Assembly (NCBI GenBank): GCA_963922205.1
Contig: CAWUHX010000121.1
Span: 248,001 to 312,000 of the forward strand
Length of the DNA: 64,000 nucleotides
Source of the DNA: Romanomermis culicivorax
Taxonomy: Eukaryota > Nematoda > Enoplea > Mermithida > Mermithidae
Reading direction: 5' to 3'
In this document: positions 46,209 to 57,243 of the stretch, one piece after another
Numbering within the stretch: position 1 is the stretch's first letter
How the letters are laid out: every line of letters starts with the position of its first letter
Translations under genes and position numbers: made by a program
The notes under the pieces: generated by a model
Database searches by the model: none
What the model was told of the DNA's origin: nothing
The model's input: only the letters and a program-made list of their open reading frames with translations

Positions 46209-47225
46209 CACTGTTTTTTTTCCCCCGGGCTTTTTCCCCAAATGGGGAAAGAGGTCAAAAATTTTTTCCCCATTTTCATGGAGTCGTTTTTTTCGCTTAA
46301 AAATGCTCACAGACGCTTTATTTAGGTGTTTTTGAGCCTCTTCAAGCCTCCTGGTGTTTTTAAACCCGTTAATTCATTAAAATTGAGGAAAAAATTGAAA
46401 TTTTCGAGTTCAAAGTTTAATCTACAAGCATTGGAACAAATTTTCAAGCAAACTATCCAAAAGCATAATGACTTTGAGAATTTCATGAGAAATCGATGGT
46501 TAAGTTCTCTATGATGACAAGTGAGAACCCAAAATGAATGTTAATCTTTCCGGCGCGAAGCGCCGGAAAAATTTTTTGGGTATTGATATTCTGCGACGCT
46601 GGAAAATCAATTTTCCGAATGTTTATTTCAAGAAGCAGATTTGAATTTTGTGTTTAAAAGTCGTAATTTCTAGAATTTTACTTGAAAAATTTTAAAACCA
46701 GTATAATTTATTTGTAAACTCTCATACTTGGTCGAAAATATATGAGTAAGCAGAGTATAAATTTCCGAAAGATATTTCCATGAAGCATTTAAATTGATTT
46801 TACGTTAGAAAAGAAATAATTGCATCAAAGAGCTTAGAGACTTGACGTATTGATCTTTCTCGAAAGGAAAAAATGCGAATCTTCATTAAATATCATGATA
46901 AAATATTGAAGATTACCAATGAAAACATGAGATAATACGTTCAAGATGATGAAAACTATTTTAGATTATATGATAAATGAAAGTATACATGCTAAAAGCC
47001 GCGCCAGGGGTTAGTAATGCATAATAATGATTGTTAAAGTTATAATCGGCGCGAAGCGCCGGAAAATTTTGAGATTATGACCTTCTAAAATGCACCAAAA
47101 TGCATCTTTTCTGTATCCGATCCCCAAAATTTTTTTCCCCAAATGGGGAAAGAGCCCAAAATTTTTTTCCCCTTTCCGAATTTTTTTTCCCGAAAAAGCA
47201 CGATTTGGGGAAAAAAAAAACAGTG
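46209..47225. mobile_element. Hairpin-bearing element, CCCC type, full length with 8-bp target duplication
   Basis: It begins CACTGTTTTTTTTCCCC and ends AAAAAAAAAACAGTG. GTCGGACG is duplicated at 46201-46208 and 47226-47233. TTCCCCAAATGGGGAA occurs in the left (46234-46249) and right (47135-47150) termini, with further TTCCCC arms at 46266 and 47167. Inner hairpins are at 46550-46566 and 47046-47062, both with loop GAA. At 1017 bp without a reading frame it is a non-autonomous element; the 8-bp duplication suggests hAT-type mobilisation. Confidence 0.8.
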
Positions 47226-47771
47226 GTCGGACGGACGGAGGTCTTACAGGTATGCATAAAGTGACTAGAAATCGAAGAAATTGAGCCTTCGACCAGTCAA
47301 AAAATTTGTGTCAATTGGCAAAAACGTCCAAAATTTTCTGTACTATCCCAAATTTTTGTGTCAAAAGTCATGTTTTCGCACAAAAAACACTTCAACTGAC
47401 ATTTTCTGATTTAACTATAATTTTGCATTATTGGATCCTCACAGTAAATTCGATTGCTGTATCTGCTTATGCGTAAACTCCACAACATGCAGAATAAATC
47501 TCTAAATGTGTCCTTCTTTGTTCCAGATTATATGATGGTCGATCAGGCAACCAATGTGATTCCTTGAAATTATAAAAGTACAAACAGATCAAGAGTCATC
47601 CGTGTGACCTTATATGGTGATCACCGGAAATCGTAGGAATGTTCACCAAAGTTTTTTATGATGTCATTAGGTCGGCTGAGGTCATCTGAATGACCATTTT
47701 ATCACTCATATGGTCTGTTTATCGATAATCGAAATTGTCTCCAAACTTTTTTGCGATGACACAATGTTATC

Positions 47772-47970
47772 TGTAACGCCCGATTCCTACTTTTACTTGT
47801 TTCGATTTATTCAGTCCATGAGGACTCGAACCAAGCTTTTACATGCGGATTTTAAGAGAACACTCAAATTACTAGACCATTTCACTTTGCTTCTGCCTTT
47901 TATACTGCTTCCTGTTGACCACACCCTGTGTCCATGGGGGATCTGCTTTCGAAATCTTCTTCCAACCAAT
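47772..47970 (-). repeat. Old inverted LTR, left fragment
   Basis: It reads as the reverse complement of the downstream half of the 47971 LTR with strong divergence: TGTAACG-CC-GATT at its edge, CACTTTGCTTCTGCCTTTTATAC and CTGCTTTCGAAATCTTCTTCC-CCAAT. It continues at 57244 after the younger element. Confidence 0.6.
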
Positions 47971-48858
47971 TGTAACGTACCTGCTAAAGCAGTACTGTAA
48001 ATATATAGCATACTGTATGTGATAAACATTTATTAAATATTATTCATTTTCGTATTTTATCGTCTCAAGGGTGTCTGGGATTCACACCCAAACATTCCTA
48101 TGAACTTACGTGAAATACTTTATTTTGATCCATTCACACCCCGATAGCCCAATTAAGATGCCCCAATTAATTTGCACAAACGGCAGCTGGTCCCCTAGAA
48201 CCTACACTAAACTACACATTCCAGGGCTACCGTAATCCCCCGTAAAAATTGTAAACAACACCTGCACACAGTAAAACAAGTAAAAGCCCCGCCAGACAGC
48301 AGTCTCAAGTGCAACGGTAGAGACAGTCCCACCAAAACGTGTGTATACAGAGAAACCGATACAGGAAGCATGCACAGAAGCACAGAGGTGTGGCTAAGCC
48401 CACCGTAGAAAGCAAAGCGAAGCACGAAAAGCATACAGTACCAGGAAAGCATTAGAAAGGCGTGACTAAGTAAGCATAAAAAGCAAAGCCAGAAGCGAGG
48501 ATTGGCGGAAGAAGATGGACAGAAGCAGGACCTCTCGCAATGCTCAGGGAGTGGCAAAAACGTGGTATAAAAAGAGAAGCAAAGCGTGATTTTATTATTG
48601 TTGTAACTTTCAATTTTTTGACCCCGCGCCCCGTTTATTTGCAAGCGTTTTTGTATTGCGAGCGAGCACCCTTTTTCTTCGGAAGTAGTTAAGCCATTGT
48701 TGTACTCGCCGCGTTCATCGTTTGTCGTATCGACGTCTCAAAGCAGCCCTCGATTATTGTTAGCCGTATCGCCCCGTATTACACGCCCGCGCCCCTATTT
48801 GTTCGCCACAGCGACAGTTTGGTTAAAGTAAAGTGCTTCACAAAATCTGGTCGTTACA
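47971..48858 (+). repeat. 5' LTR, 888 bp
   Basis: It starts TGTAACGTACC and ends GGTCGTTACA. A TATA-like box, TATAAAAAG, lies at 48566-48574 and is the likely core promoter for the element transcript. The 3' LTR carries the same box at 56951-56959. Confidence 0.9.
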
Positions 48859-48862
48859 TATT

Positions 48863-48882
48863 TTGGTGACCGTACCATACCG
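48863..48882 (+). promoter_or_regulatory. Putative primer binding site
   Basis: TGGTGACCGTACCATACC starts a few bases after the 5' LTR. The TGG matches the CCA end of a tRNA. TGGYGACCGT resembles sites ascribed to tRNA-Arg priming in some gypsy-group elements, but I cannot confirm the tRNA. Confidence 0.45.
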
Positions 48883-49005
48883 TTAACCACTGGAACTCCC
48901 TGCCCCCAGTTAGGTGTACTCTTATCCCGGCATTTAGAACCATTAGATAATACAGTAGTAATCATTTCCTACAGTAAGACAGTATTCATAGAAAGCAAAC
49001 TGGAA

Positions 49006-49513
49006 ATGCCCCCCCCCCAATGAAACATTAAGCGATACATTTAAACGAATACAGCGTGAAGCAAAAATTGAAGCATTTAAGCAGAAAACCCAGTGTAAAC
49101 CAAGAATGACCCACCAAATGCAAAATCATTTAGGAGAAATCGTTAGAGAGCAGATAAACAATTTATTTTCAGAATATTTTCGTACCCTACGCACACAATT
49201 GAATCAGAATGCAGTAAACCCTACCCTAATAGATGATCTAAGAACGGCAAACATTCGTAATAACATGGCAAATAATTCCTACGCGAAACCTACAGTATTC
49301 ACTGGTGGCGTGACCCAACATTTTGGTGAATATAATAAACGTTTAGAACAATTCATAAAAGATACAGATGCACAGTTAAAGTTGGCATGTTTAGAGACTC
49401 ATTTAGGAGGAGCCGCATTAGCAAAATTCAAAAGTTTAGCCAATTCCAAAAATCCTCCCCACACATACGAGCAGTATAGAGGTCACATTACAGGCATTTT
49501 GCCCAAACAATAG
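49006..49513 (+). pseudogene. gag: Gag, N-terminal part (frame disrupted)
   Basis: The probable ATG at 49006 is followed by ten C residues, which puts it out of frame with the coding sequence that starts at about 49019; nine C would keep it in frame. The open part from 49106 gives a helical capsid-like segment (MQNHLGEIVREQ, LACLETHLGGAALAKF). It ends in TAG at 49511, and the following region continues in another frame with a TGA near 49560. A homopolymer miscall could explain the first break but not the others. Confidence 0.65.
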
Positions 49514-49583
49514 AGATAATGAGCTACATCAACAATTTTTACGCGAGAGAAAACAAAAGTGATCAGAAACAGTAACTGAATTC

Positions 49584-50320
49584 TTGTTTGATCTAGAACA
49601 CCTCGCAACCCTCGCCTACCCTAACTTTAACACAGACGCACGAGAAATGATCATAAAACCCCTCTTTGTAGAAGGCATGCAAAACGAAATCAGGGAAGCA
49701 ATTAAGTACAGACGGTTCGCAACTCTAAAAGAAATGTCAGATGAAGCAGCTTACATTGAACAGCAAATCCTTAGAAATGAGTTAAAGTCCAACACCCTTC
49801 CATTTATACCCCCAAAACCCGAACCCATCTTTTCCCTAACCAAAAATACAGACCAAAAGGACCTTTTGCATCAATTAGAACAACAAGTAAAAGATTTACA
49901 GTTGCAGATCAAACAAAAACCTCAACCCCCACAACAGAGTAGCTACAACAATTTCAGTAAGAATACTTTCAGCAGGAATAATGCTTACAGGAACAATACC
50001 ACCCCTAGGCAACCCACATGCTTCCAGTGTGGACAAATTGGACACGTAGCTCGTAATTGTAAATCAGTAGGCACCCGAAAATCATGTGAAATTTGTTTTC
50101 GTAATAATCACAGTACACGTGATTGTGAAAGTCGATGCATCCACTGCTCCCAAACAGGACATAGATCTGATAACTGCCTTTCAAAACCCTTCTCAAATTT
50201 TCAATGTTTTCGATGCAAGCAGAGAGGTCATACAAGTAGATACTGTCCGAATCAACAGAGTCGGAATATTCAAAATTGCATTGAGTACAGGCAACCCCAA
50301 CCCCTCATGGACATTGATGA
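49584..50320 (+). CDS. gag: Gag nucleocapsid region with four CCHC zinc knuckles
   Basis: The open frame from 49584 first gives the end of the capsid (LEHLATLAYPNF) and a glutamine-rich linker. Four C-X2-C-X4-H-X4-C knuckles follow: CFQCGQIGHVARNC (50020-50061), CEICFRNNHSTRDC (50089-50130), CIHCSQTGHRSDNC (50137-50178) and CFRCKQRGHTSRYC (50209-50250). One or two is usual for this group, so four is notable. They are expected to bind the genomic RNA. The same frame runs on into the envelope-like protein. Confidence 0.85.
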
Positions 50321-50825
50321 CCCCACATTTTACTTAACATTACTCGCCATAACTAACGGCCCTCTGACTACTTTAGGAACTATCATGCCCAACACCCACC
50401 ACTGTAGTCAGGAGGAATACGTCCTCGACCTGGACGTACCGGATTGGTGCGCCATGTCACCACCCCCCACGCCTGAAGCTGCAAAAATCGAAAAATCGTC
50501 ACCCACCATCCCCGTAGGCTACAAGATTCCCCAAAAGCAAGACACCAAGTCGCCCACCGCCCCCAAAACTCCATCGAAAACAGGTCATAACTTGTTGTCC
50601 CTTCTCCACAGCCTGACCCCCGAACCATACCAATTCTGCCACCGCCAAACACTGCTACCGACCCCCACAAGTAAGCAAATCCAAACCCCATCCCATGACT
50701 CAATTTCTAAAGTTTTACAGACTGTTCAGATTACAAACCGGCCACCCCCTCAACACAAGGCAAAACACCAACAGTGGCCACGCCAAACCCGCCAGAACGA
50801 AAACACACAGTGCCCCGCCGCCTCC

Positions 50826-52620
50826 ACTAAAACATTCTATTGGCCGATGCTTTGTATTTTTCTTTGTATAATAATCCCCACATCGTGTAGTGCCCAATTT
50901 CAGATCTGTGGAACTTCATTAAGCGGTCACTCAGTCAGCATACCAAAACTTGTAACATGCATGCCCCCTTCCATGCCCCCTTCCACAGTAGACAAACAGG
51001 TACAGACATTTGGAAAAATCTATATCCCCTCCACTAAACCTCACATAACAGACGCATACAAATGCAGTGTTTGCAAACGGAAAATTTGTACTAATACAGG
51101 ATTTTTTGGCTCAAAAGGTATTGTCTTCGACCAAACGGAAATGCAAAATCTAACCCCACATGTTTGAAAGGCAATCGTTATAGACAAAGAACACAATGGT
51201 CAAAAATTATACGAAACCCAACCAGGATTTTGGTCAACAAACAACTCCCTAAGCGTAGAATACACATGGTGTTGTACAGACCATTGTACCTCGGTCACTA
51301 ACGTCATCATAGAAATAGGACAAATAGCATCTTGGAATGGAAAATCTATGACAGGTACATTAGGTGACCTAGGGTCATGCAAACCGACATCAGGTCATTG
51401 TATCACAGCTGACGGATCCATTATCTGGAATGAAACAGCATTTGAAAACTTATGCCCTTTCGAATACAAAAACACACATCCCATCAAACTCACGCATACC
51501 CACATGATAATAGAAGAGCAACAAGGTGCATTTTCAGTTAAAAATACACTCTTTTCGAGCCTGAACTGCCCAGAAATCCAAGACAGCATTCTAACCGAAC
51601 AAGGCATTGTTGTACAATTAGACAAAAGCACCCCACATCGTAACGCATTTTTAACCCCAAAAACCAACGAAACTCATACTACATTATACGATTTTGATGA
51701 TTTTGAACCAATTAATGCAAAACTAAACTATCTAGCAGACAAAATCCAGGAATTCGAAATCCAAAATTTCAAAAATGTATGGAGTGAGTTATGCAGACAG
51801 GCACAGCGTCACCTTGATCTCATATGGCAAATTTTACGTCTTGATACAACCCTTGGAGCGCATGCATTTCTACAGGGAACCGACATCATAGCAGAATTCA
51901 CAAGAGAAGCCCTCACCGTCTGGCCCTGTAAACTAGTAAATGCATCTAAAGTCTTCTACAACCATGAAATCAACAGAACATGTTACAAACTTTTACCCAT
52001 TCTCATAGGAACGGAACTCATGTTTTCGAATCCAGGAGGCAACGATTTGACCCCTTTTTCACAAATGGTTGACTGCCATCACATGCATGTAGCCCTTTAC
52101 AAACAGAATAATACATGGGTCAGTGAACCAGGATCCCCGCATGTCACAAATTTTCCTTTAGAAATCGTCTGGAACCAAAATTTCTCCCTTTTCCATTTTA
52201 ATACACCTGCAATTTTTCATGACCAACTCCCAACAATTTGGACAAACTTATTCTTTTTGAAACAATACATTTATAAAACTCACACACTTGAAAATGTTGT
52301 TAAGAAACTCGTCAATTACACTGCCCAAATGTCTCTTAACTCCAATACAGTTTACAACATGATCTCAGGCAGTGGCCAAGCAATCGGAAATACCCTCTCT
52401 GGCGCCGGTCAAGGCATAGAACATGTAATAACCGGTACTACCCAGAGTCTCACAGAGGGATTAAACAATTTACTCAAAGGACCCCTACAAATCATTATCA
52501 ATCTAGCCGTTATTACTGTAGTTATTGTGGGCATCTTTTATTCTTTTCTCATTCTTCGAAAATACTTCCCTTCTCCAAAGCATCATGCCACAAATGAACA
52601 TGCGTACGAAATACCATCAC
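50826..52620 (+). pseudogene. Envelope-like membrane glycoprotein (interrupted by TGA)
   Basis: A signal-peptide-like hydrophobic segment (WPMLCIFLCIIIPTSCSA, about 50840-50893) opens a cysteine-containing region with many N-x-S/T sites. It continues in the same frame through a TGA at 51165-51167. A glycine-rich GSGQAI/GAGQ segment (about 52369-52440) and a membrane segment (about 52483-52550, LAVITVVIVGIFYSF) follow, then a basic RKYF stop-transfer. This is the topology of a type I viral fusion glycoprotein. The family is not fixed; negative-strand RNA virus glycoproteins are a candidate source. The counterpart at 12826-14085 confirms it is a shared domain. Confidence 0.6.
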
Positions 52621-53555
52621 ACAACAGACATTTACATGAGACCATTCCCCCATCATTCGGCCATGCTCTCTTAGAATTAGCTAATCGTCGTGGGGCACAA
52701 ACACAGCAGAAATACGTCCTTGTCCATATTGATACCCCCCGAACTCCTGCAATTGAACTCATTAATCAAATTCACCAATCTGGGTCAAACAAGCCACCCC
52801 AAAATGTACCTGAGAAACATACCCCTCATATTCCAATCACACTTAACGGCAAATTAATCACAAAAGGCATGATTGACACTGGTGCAGTCTACTCACTCAT
52901 TGATTCATGGATCGCTCAAATTTTGCAGTTAGACATGAAATCCCCGCTAGTCCAAGCAAAAGCAGCAAATAATCTTCCAATTCACTTTGTAGGGACCACT
53001 TTTGTCACAGTGACAGCCCAAACAATCCAGGAAACAATAATGGTCCATGTTCAAAAAGATTGCACAGCAGACATCCTTCTAGGCAAAAACTTTCTCAGTC
53101 GATTTTCAGAATATACTATCAACAATCAGAAATCCCAGGTCAAATTTGGCAATGTCATACTACCTTGTGATGGCCTAGAATATAGCTCCCTTTCGACCCG
53201 TGGTGGAACCTATCTAGACGAAAAACTAGAATTACCAACCCGTACAGTCACCCAATTCACTGTCCCTTTGCCCAAATCGTACCTACAAGTTAAACAGCTT
53301 GAGTTTACTCCGAAACCCAAACAGAATCCCAAAGTCCATTTTGCAGCCTGTGTCTCTGAAAACCAAAACAGTTGCATACGCATATTGGTCTTAAAAATAC
53401 AAGACACAGCTCAAATTCTTTACCCTGGAACATGCATTGGTACAGTCTCCTTTTACATCCCAAAACAAAGTGCTCCTGCTAACATTATCCCCTCCACCCA
53501 AAACCAGCCCAACCGTTTTGATACATTCACAGGGGTAAAAGAAAATGTTAATTAA
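52621..53555 (+). CDS. Aspartic protease region fused behind the envelope-like protein
   Basis: The 51348-53555 open frame runs without a break from the envelope ectodomain through the membrane segment into the protease. The active-site triad DTG stands in MIDTGAVYSLID (about 52870-52905), and ADILLGKNFL (about 53065-53100) is the C-terminal ILG-type flap and core motif. A TAA at 53553 separates it from the reverse transcriptase, which continues in the same frame. Confidence 0.75.
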
Positions 53556-54960
53556 ACCTCCAGTGACCTCACAGAAACCGAGAAAACTCAACTTCTACAC
53601 GCCCTCCTGAAGTATCTCACACTATATGCTAAATCCAAAATGGACGTAGGTAGAACCACCCTTGTTTCACATGCAATTGACACCAATGGCTCCCAACCTG
53701 TACGCAGGCACCTTTTTCCGACTTCCCCAAAGGAAAAGCAAATCATACAAGCAGAAGTTGAGCAACTCGCAGCAGCAGGTGTCATAAGCTAGAGCAATTC
53801 TCCATGGTGTACCAACACAGTTTTAGTCCCCAAAAAAGATGGAGGCCATCGTTTATGCATTGATTTTAGAGGTCTCAATAAAGTAACCAAAAAAGATACC
53901 TACCCTCTGCCCCGCATAGACGAAATTCTAGACACCCTGCATGACATGAAATATTTTACCTCCCTTGACCAATCAAATGCCTATTATTCCATTCCCATTG
54001 CACAAGCAGACCGAGAAAAAACTGCATTTAATTGCTCAGCTGGACAATATCAGTTTAACTATCTTCCCTTTGGCCTCACCAATGCCCCAGCCACATTCCA
54101 AAGGTTAATGGATGTTATCCTCTCGGGATTGCAATGGAACACATGCCTTGTATATCTCGACGATGTTTTGGTATTTGCAGACTCCCATGCCCAAATGCTG
54201 GAACATTTAGACACTATTCTTGCCCGATTCTCACAAGCAGGCCTGAAACTAAATATATAAAAATGCAAATTCTGCCAGCCCCAAGTCCAATACTTAGGCC
54301 ATGTCATTTCTCAACAAGGCATTTCACCAGACCCCAATAAGGTACAGTCCATTTATGACATCCCCAGCCCCAAAAGCTCCAAAGAAGTCAAATCATTCCT
54401 TGGCCTACCTTCTTATTATTGTAGATTCATCCCAAAATGCTCTCAAGTTTCTAGCCCACTCACATCGTTACTCAAAAAGAATTCAGAATTTTCCTGGGGC
54501 CCTGAACAGCAAAACACATTCACTAAGCTAAAAGAATTACACATTCATGCCCCAATACTGCAGCATCCCGATTTCACAAAACCATTTATTCTGCAAACTG
54601 AGGCCTCAAAACTCAGAATAGGCGCCATTCCCAGTCAGCTAGATAGTAAAGGTCAGGATCGCCCCATTGCTTTTGGGAGTCACACACTAAAACCCACAGA
54701 ATGCAACTACCCAATAACTGAGTTGGAAACCCTTGCAGTAGTAGAGTTTGTCAAGTATTTTTGCCCTACCTTTTCAAGCAGCATGTTATTGTACACACTG
54801 ACATACAGCAGTTCAGGCAGTCTTACAAAAGGAAAACCCGTCCCCTCGCATTGCCCATTGGGGATTAGCCCTCTCTGGTATTCAACTCGACATTCGACCT
54901 AAGAAAGGCACTGCTAACCCCAACGCAGATGCTGTTTCTCAATTCCCCTCACAGACAGCG
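53556..54960 (+). pseudogene. pol: Reverse transcriptase and RNase H (stops and a frameshift)
   Basis: CIDFRGLN (about 53852), LPFGLTNAPATF (about 54063) and YLDDVLVFAD mark the polymerase core. In-frame stops occur near 53790 (TAG) and at 54258 (TAA). The thumb and RNase H region (PITELETLAVV, then HTDI and NADAVS-FP) is split by a frameshift near 54765, where bases of the conserved VKYFRPYLF-like segment are missing. The copy cannot make an intact enzyme. Confidence 0.8.
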
Positions 54961-55155
54961 AAGCAATCCTTTGATATTGAGCAACTAGAAACCCACCCTG
55001 AAATATCAACCATAAATTCTGTTCTTGAGACCGAAGCAACTGAACAAGAAGAGCAACAGAAAAATTTCGCCGAACTGCAATGCACTGATCCTACTGTCAA
55101 AAGTATTTTAGCAAAAATCGCCCAAAAGCACCCCCTTACTCTGATCAAATTCGCA

Positions 55156-56325
55156 GTGCATCAAAACATCCTCTTCCGTATAGTCGACAAACAGGCAAAA
55201 CTATACATCCCCAAGTCACAGGTCCAGCATCTCATTGCCTCTCATCATGACAGCAAATTCACAGGTCATTTTGCTGCCAGGAAAACCTTACACTTGCTCA
55301 GACAAAAATATTTTTGGCCCCAAATGAGCCGTGATATCAAACGTTACTGCAAAACTTGCCATCCATGCCAGACACAGAAAGCCCTCCGGCACAAAATATA
55401 TGCAAATCTCCTGCCAATTCAGCTGACTGGCCCATTTGATAGAGTCGGTGTTGACTGCATGGGGCCGTTACCCCTCACTGAAGATGGCAACCGATTCATT
55501 GTCGTTTTCATCGATTATTTTACAAAGTATGTAGAGGCATTCCTGACCCCTGACATCACTACAGCCACTATTGCCAAGTTATTCATAACCAAAATTGTTT
55601 GCCATCATGGGTCCCCAAAAATCATCCATTGTGATCGTGGCTCCGATTTTGTATCCGATCTCTTCTCATGGATCACTAGTTTATGCAATACTCAGAAAAT
55701 TCATACCATCCCATACCATCCCATTGCCAATGGGGAAGTTGAGCGTTGCAACCAAACTTTAGCCACCCCTATCCGCATGTACATCAATTCAAATCACACT
55801 GATTGGGATACTTATCTGCCCTATGCCGTTTTTTCAATCAACATTCATAAAAATGATAGCACCTCGTATCCCCCATTTGAATTACTCCACAGTAGGCAAG
55901 CTAATCTGCCATCAGACGCAGCCTTAAATTTTTTCCCCACGTCCTACATGGTTGATTTAGACGATTACACCCTTCGTGTAAAATCACATTTTACAGAAGC
56001 ACTCTCAACCGTGCAGAAAAGTTTACAAAAAGCTCAAGACCACTGTACCCATTAGTATAACAAGCATGCTCAGAACATACATTACAAGGCAGATGATCTT
56101 ATTCTTTACAAAAACCATTCGTGTAAACAAGGGTTGACTCCCAAATTCCTCCCTCGCCAAAACGGGCCCTATACAGTTATAAATTTCATGTGCCCCAACA
56201 TTACACTTAAACACCCCCATAAGAAAATTACATTTACAGTACATGTCAAGGAGACAACCCCTTTCTACACTCAGAAAGCACCTATTGAATCTGCCCCCAC
56301 CCCTCCTCACCCTCGAAAACCTTGA
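55156..56325 (+). CDS. Integrase
   Basis: The HH-CC zinc region (HHDSKFTGHF ... CKTCHPCQ) is followed by the catalytic triad: Asp in GVDCMGP, Asp in IHCDRGSDF and Glu in NGEVERCNQ. It is open for 299 codons to a TAG at 56053; the C-terminal domain continues to about 56325 (FLPRQNGPYTV, VKETTPFY). Of all domains of this element, integrase is the best preserved. Confidence 0.85.
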
Positions 56326-56342
56326 ACAAGGACGTTCAACTC

Positions 56343-56356
56343 CGGAAGGAGGGAAA
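56343..56356 (+). promoter_or_regulatory. Polypurine tract
   Basis: CGGAAGGAGGGAAA lies immediately upstream of the 3' LTR, the expected plus-strand primer. Confidence 0.75.
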
Positions 56357-57243
56357 TGTAACGTACCTGCTAAAGCAGTACTGTAAATATATAGCATACT
56401 GTATGTGATAAACATTTGTTAAATATTATTCATTTTCGTATTTTATCGTCTCAAGGGTGTCTGGGATTTCACACCCAAACATTCCTATAAAATTACGTGA
56501 AGTACTTTATTTTGATCCATTCACACCCTGGTAGCCCAATTAAGATGCCCCAATTAATTTGCACAAACGGCAGCTGGTCCCCTAGAACCTACACTAAACT
56601 ACACATTCCACAGCTACCGTAATCCCCCGTAAAAATCGTAAACAACACCTGCACACAGTAAAATAAGTAAAAGCCCGCCAGACAGTAGTCTCAAGTGCAA
56701 CGGTAGCGACGGCCCCACCAAAATGTGTGTATACAGAGAAACCGATACAGGAAGCATGCACAGAAGCACAGAGGTGTGGCTAAGCCCACCGTAGAAAGCA
56801 AAGTGAAACACGAAAAGCATACAGTACCAGGAAAGCATTAGAAAGGCTTGACTAAGTAAGCATAAAAAGCAAAGCCAGAAGCCACGATTGGTGGAAGAAG
56901 ATACAGAAGCACGACCTCCCGCAACGCTCAGGGAGTGGCCAAAAACGTGGTATAAAAAGAGAAGCAAAGCGTGATTTTATTATTGTTGTAACTTTCAATT
57001 TTTTGACCCGGCGCCCCATTTATTTGCAAGTGTTTTTGTATTGCGAGCGAGCACCTTTTTTATTCCGAAGCAGTTAAGCCGTTGTTGTACTCGCCGCGTT
57101 CATCATTTGTCGTATTGACATCTCAAAGCAGCCGTCGATTATTATTAGCCGTATCGCCCCGTATTACACGCCCGCGCCCCTTTTTGTTGGCCGTAGCGAC
57201 AGTTTGGTTAAAGTAAAGTGCTTCACCAAATCTGGTCGTTACA
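56357..57243 (+). repeat. 3' LTR, 887 bp
   Basis: It matches the 5' LTR with scattered substitutions and one-base indels, for example around 56467-56535. It ends GGTCGTTACA, followed by the duplicated CAAT. Confidence 0.9.

Larger units (their letters stand above)
47971..57243 (+). mobile_element. Full-length Ty3/gypsy-type retrotransposon with envelope-like gene (defective)
   Basis: LTRs of 888 and 887 bp begin TGTAACG and end GTTACA. CAAT is duplicated at 47967-47970 and 57244-57247. Order: primer site, gag with four zinc knuckles, envelope-like glycoprotein, aspartic protease, reverse transcriptase, RNase H, integrase, polypurine tract. LTRs differ by a few percent, and stops plus frameshifts interrupt gag, envelope, RT and RNase H. 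The element is therefore not recent and not autonomous in this copy. Confidence 0.9.

Noticed and set aside
48207-48644. 145-codon minus-strand frame and its counterpart at 56614-56967
   Set aside because: Both lie antisense in the LTRs and are simply two copies of the same LTR sequence.
49006-56325. Alternative genetic code or stop-codon readthrough to explain the in-frame stops
   Set aside because: All three stop codons interrupt the element and true frameshifts are present too; the intact abLIM gene uses TGA as its stop. Decay is the simpler explanation.
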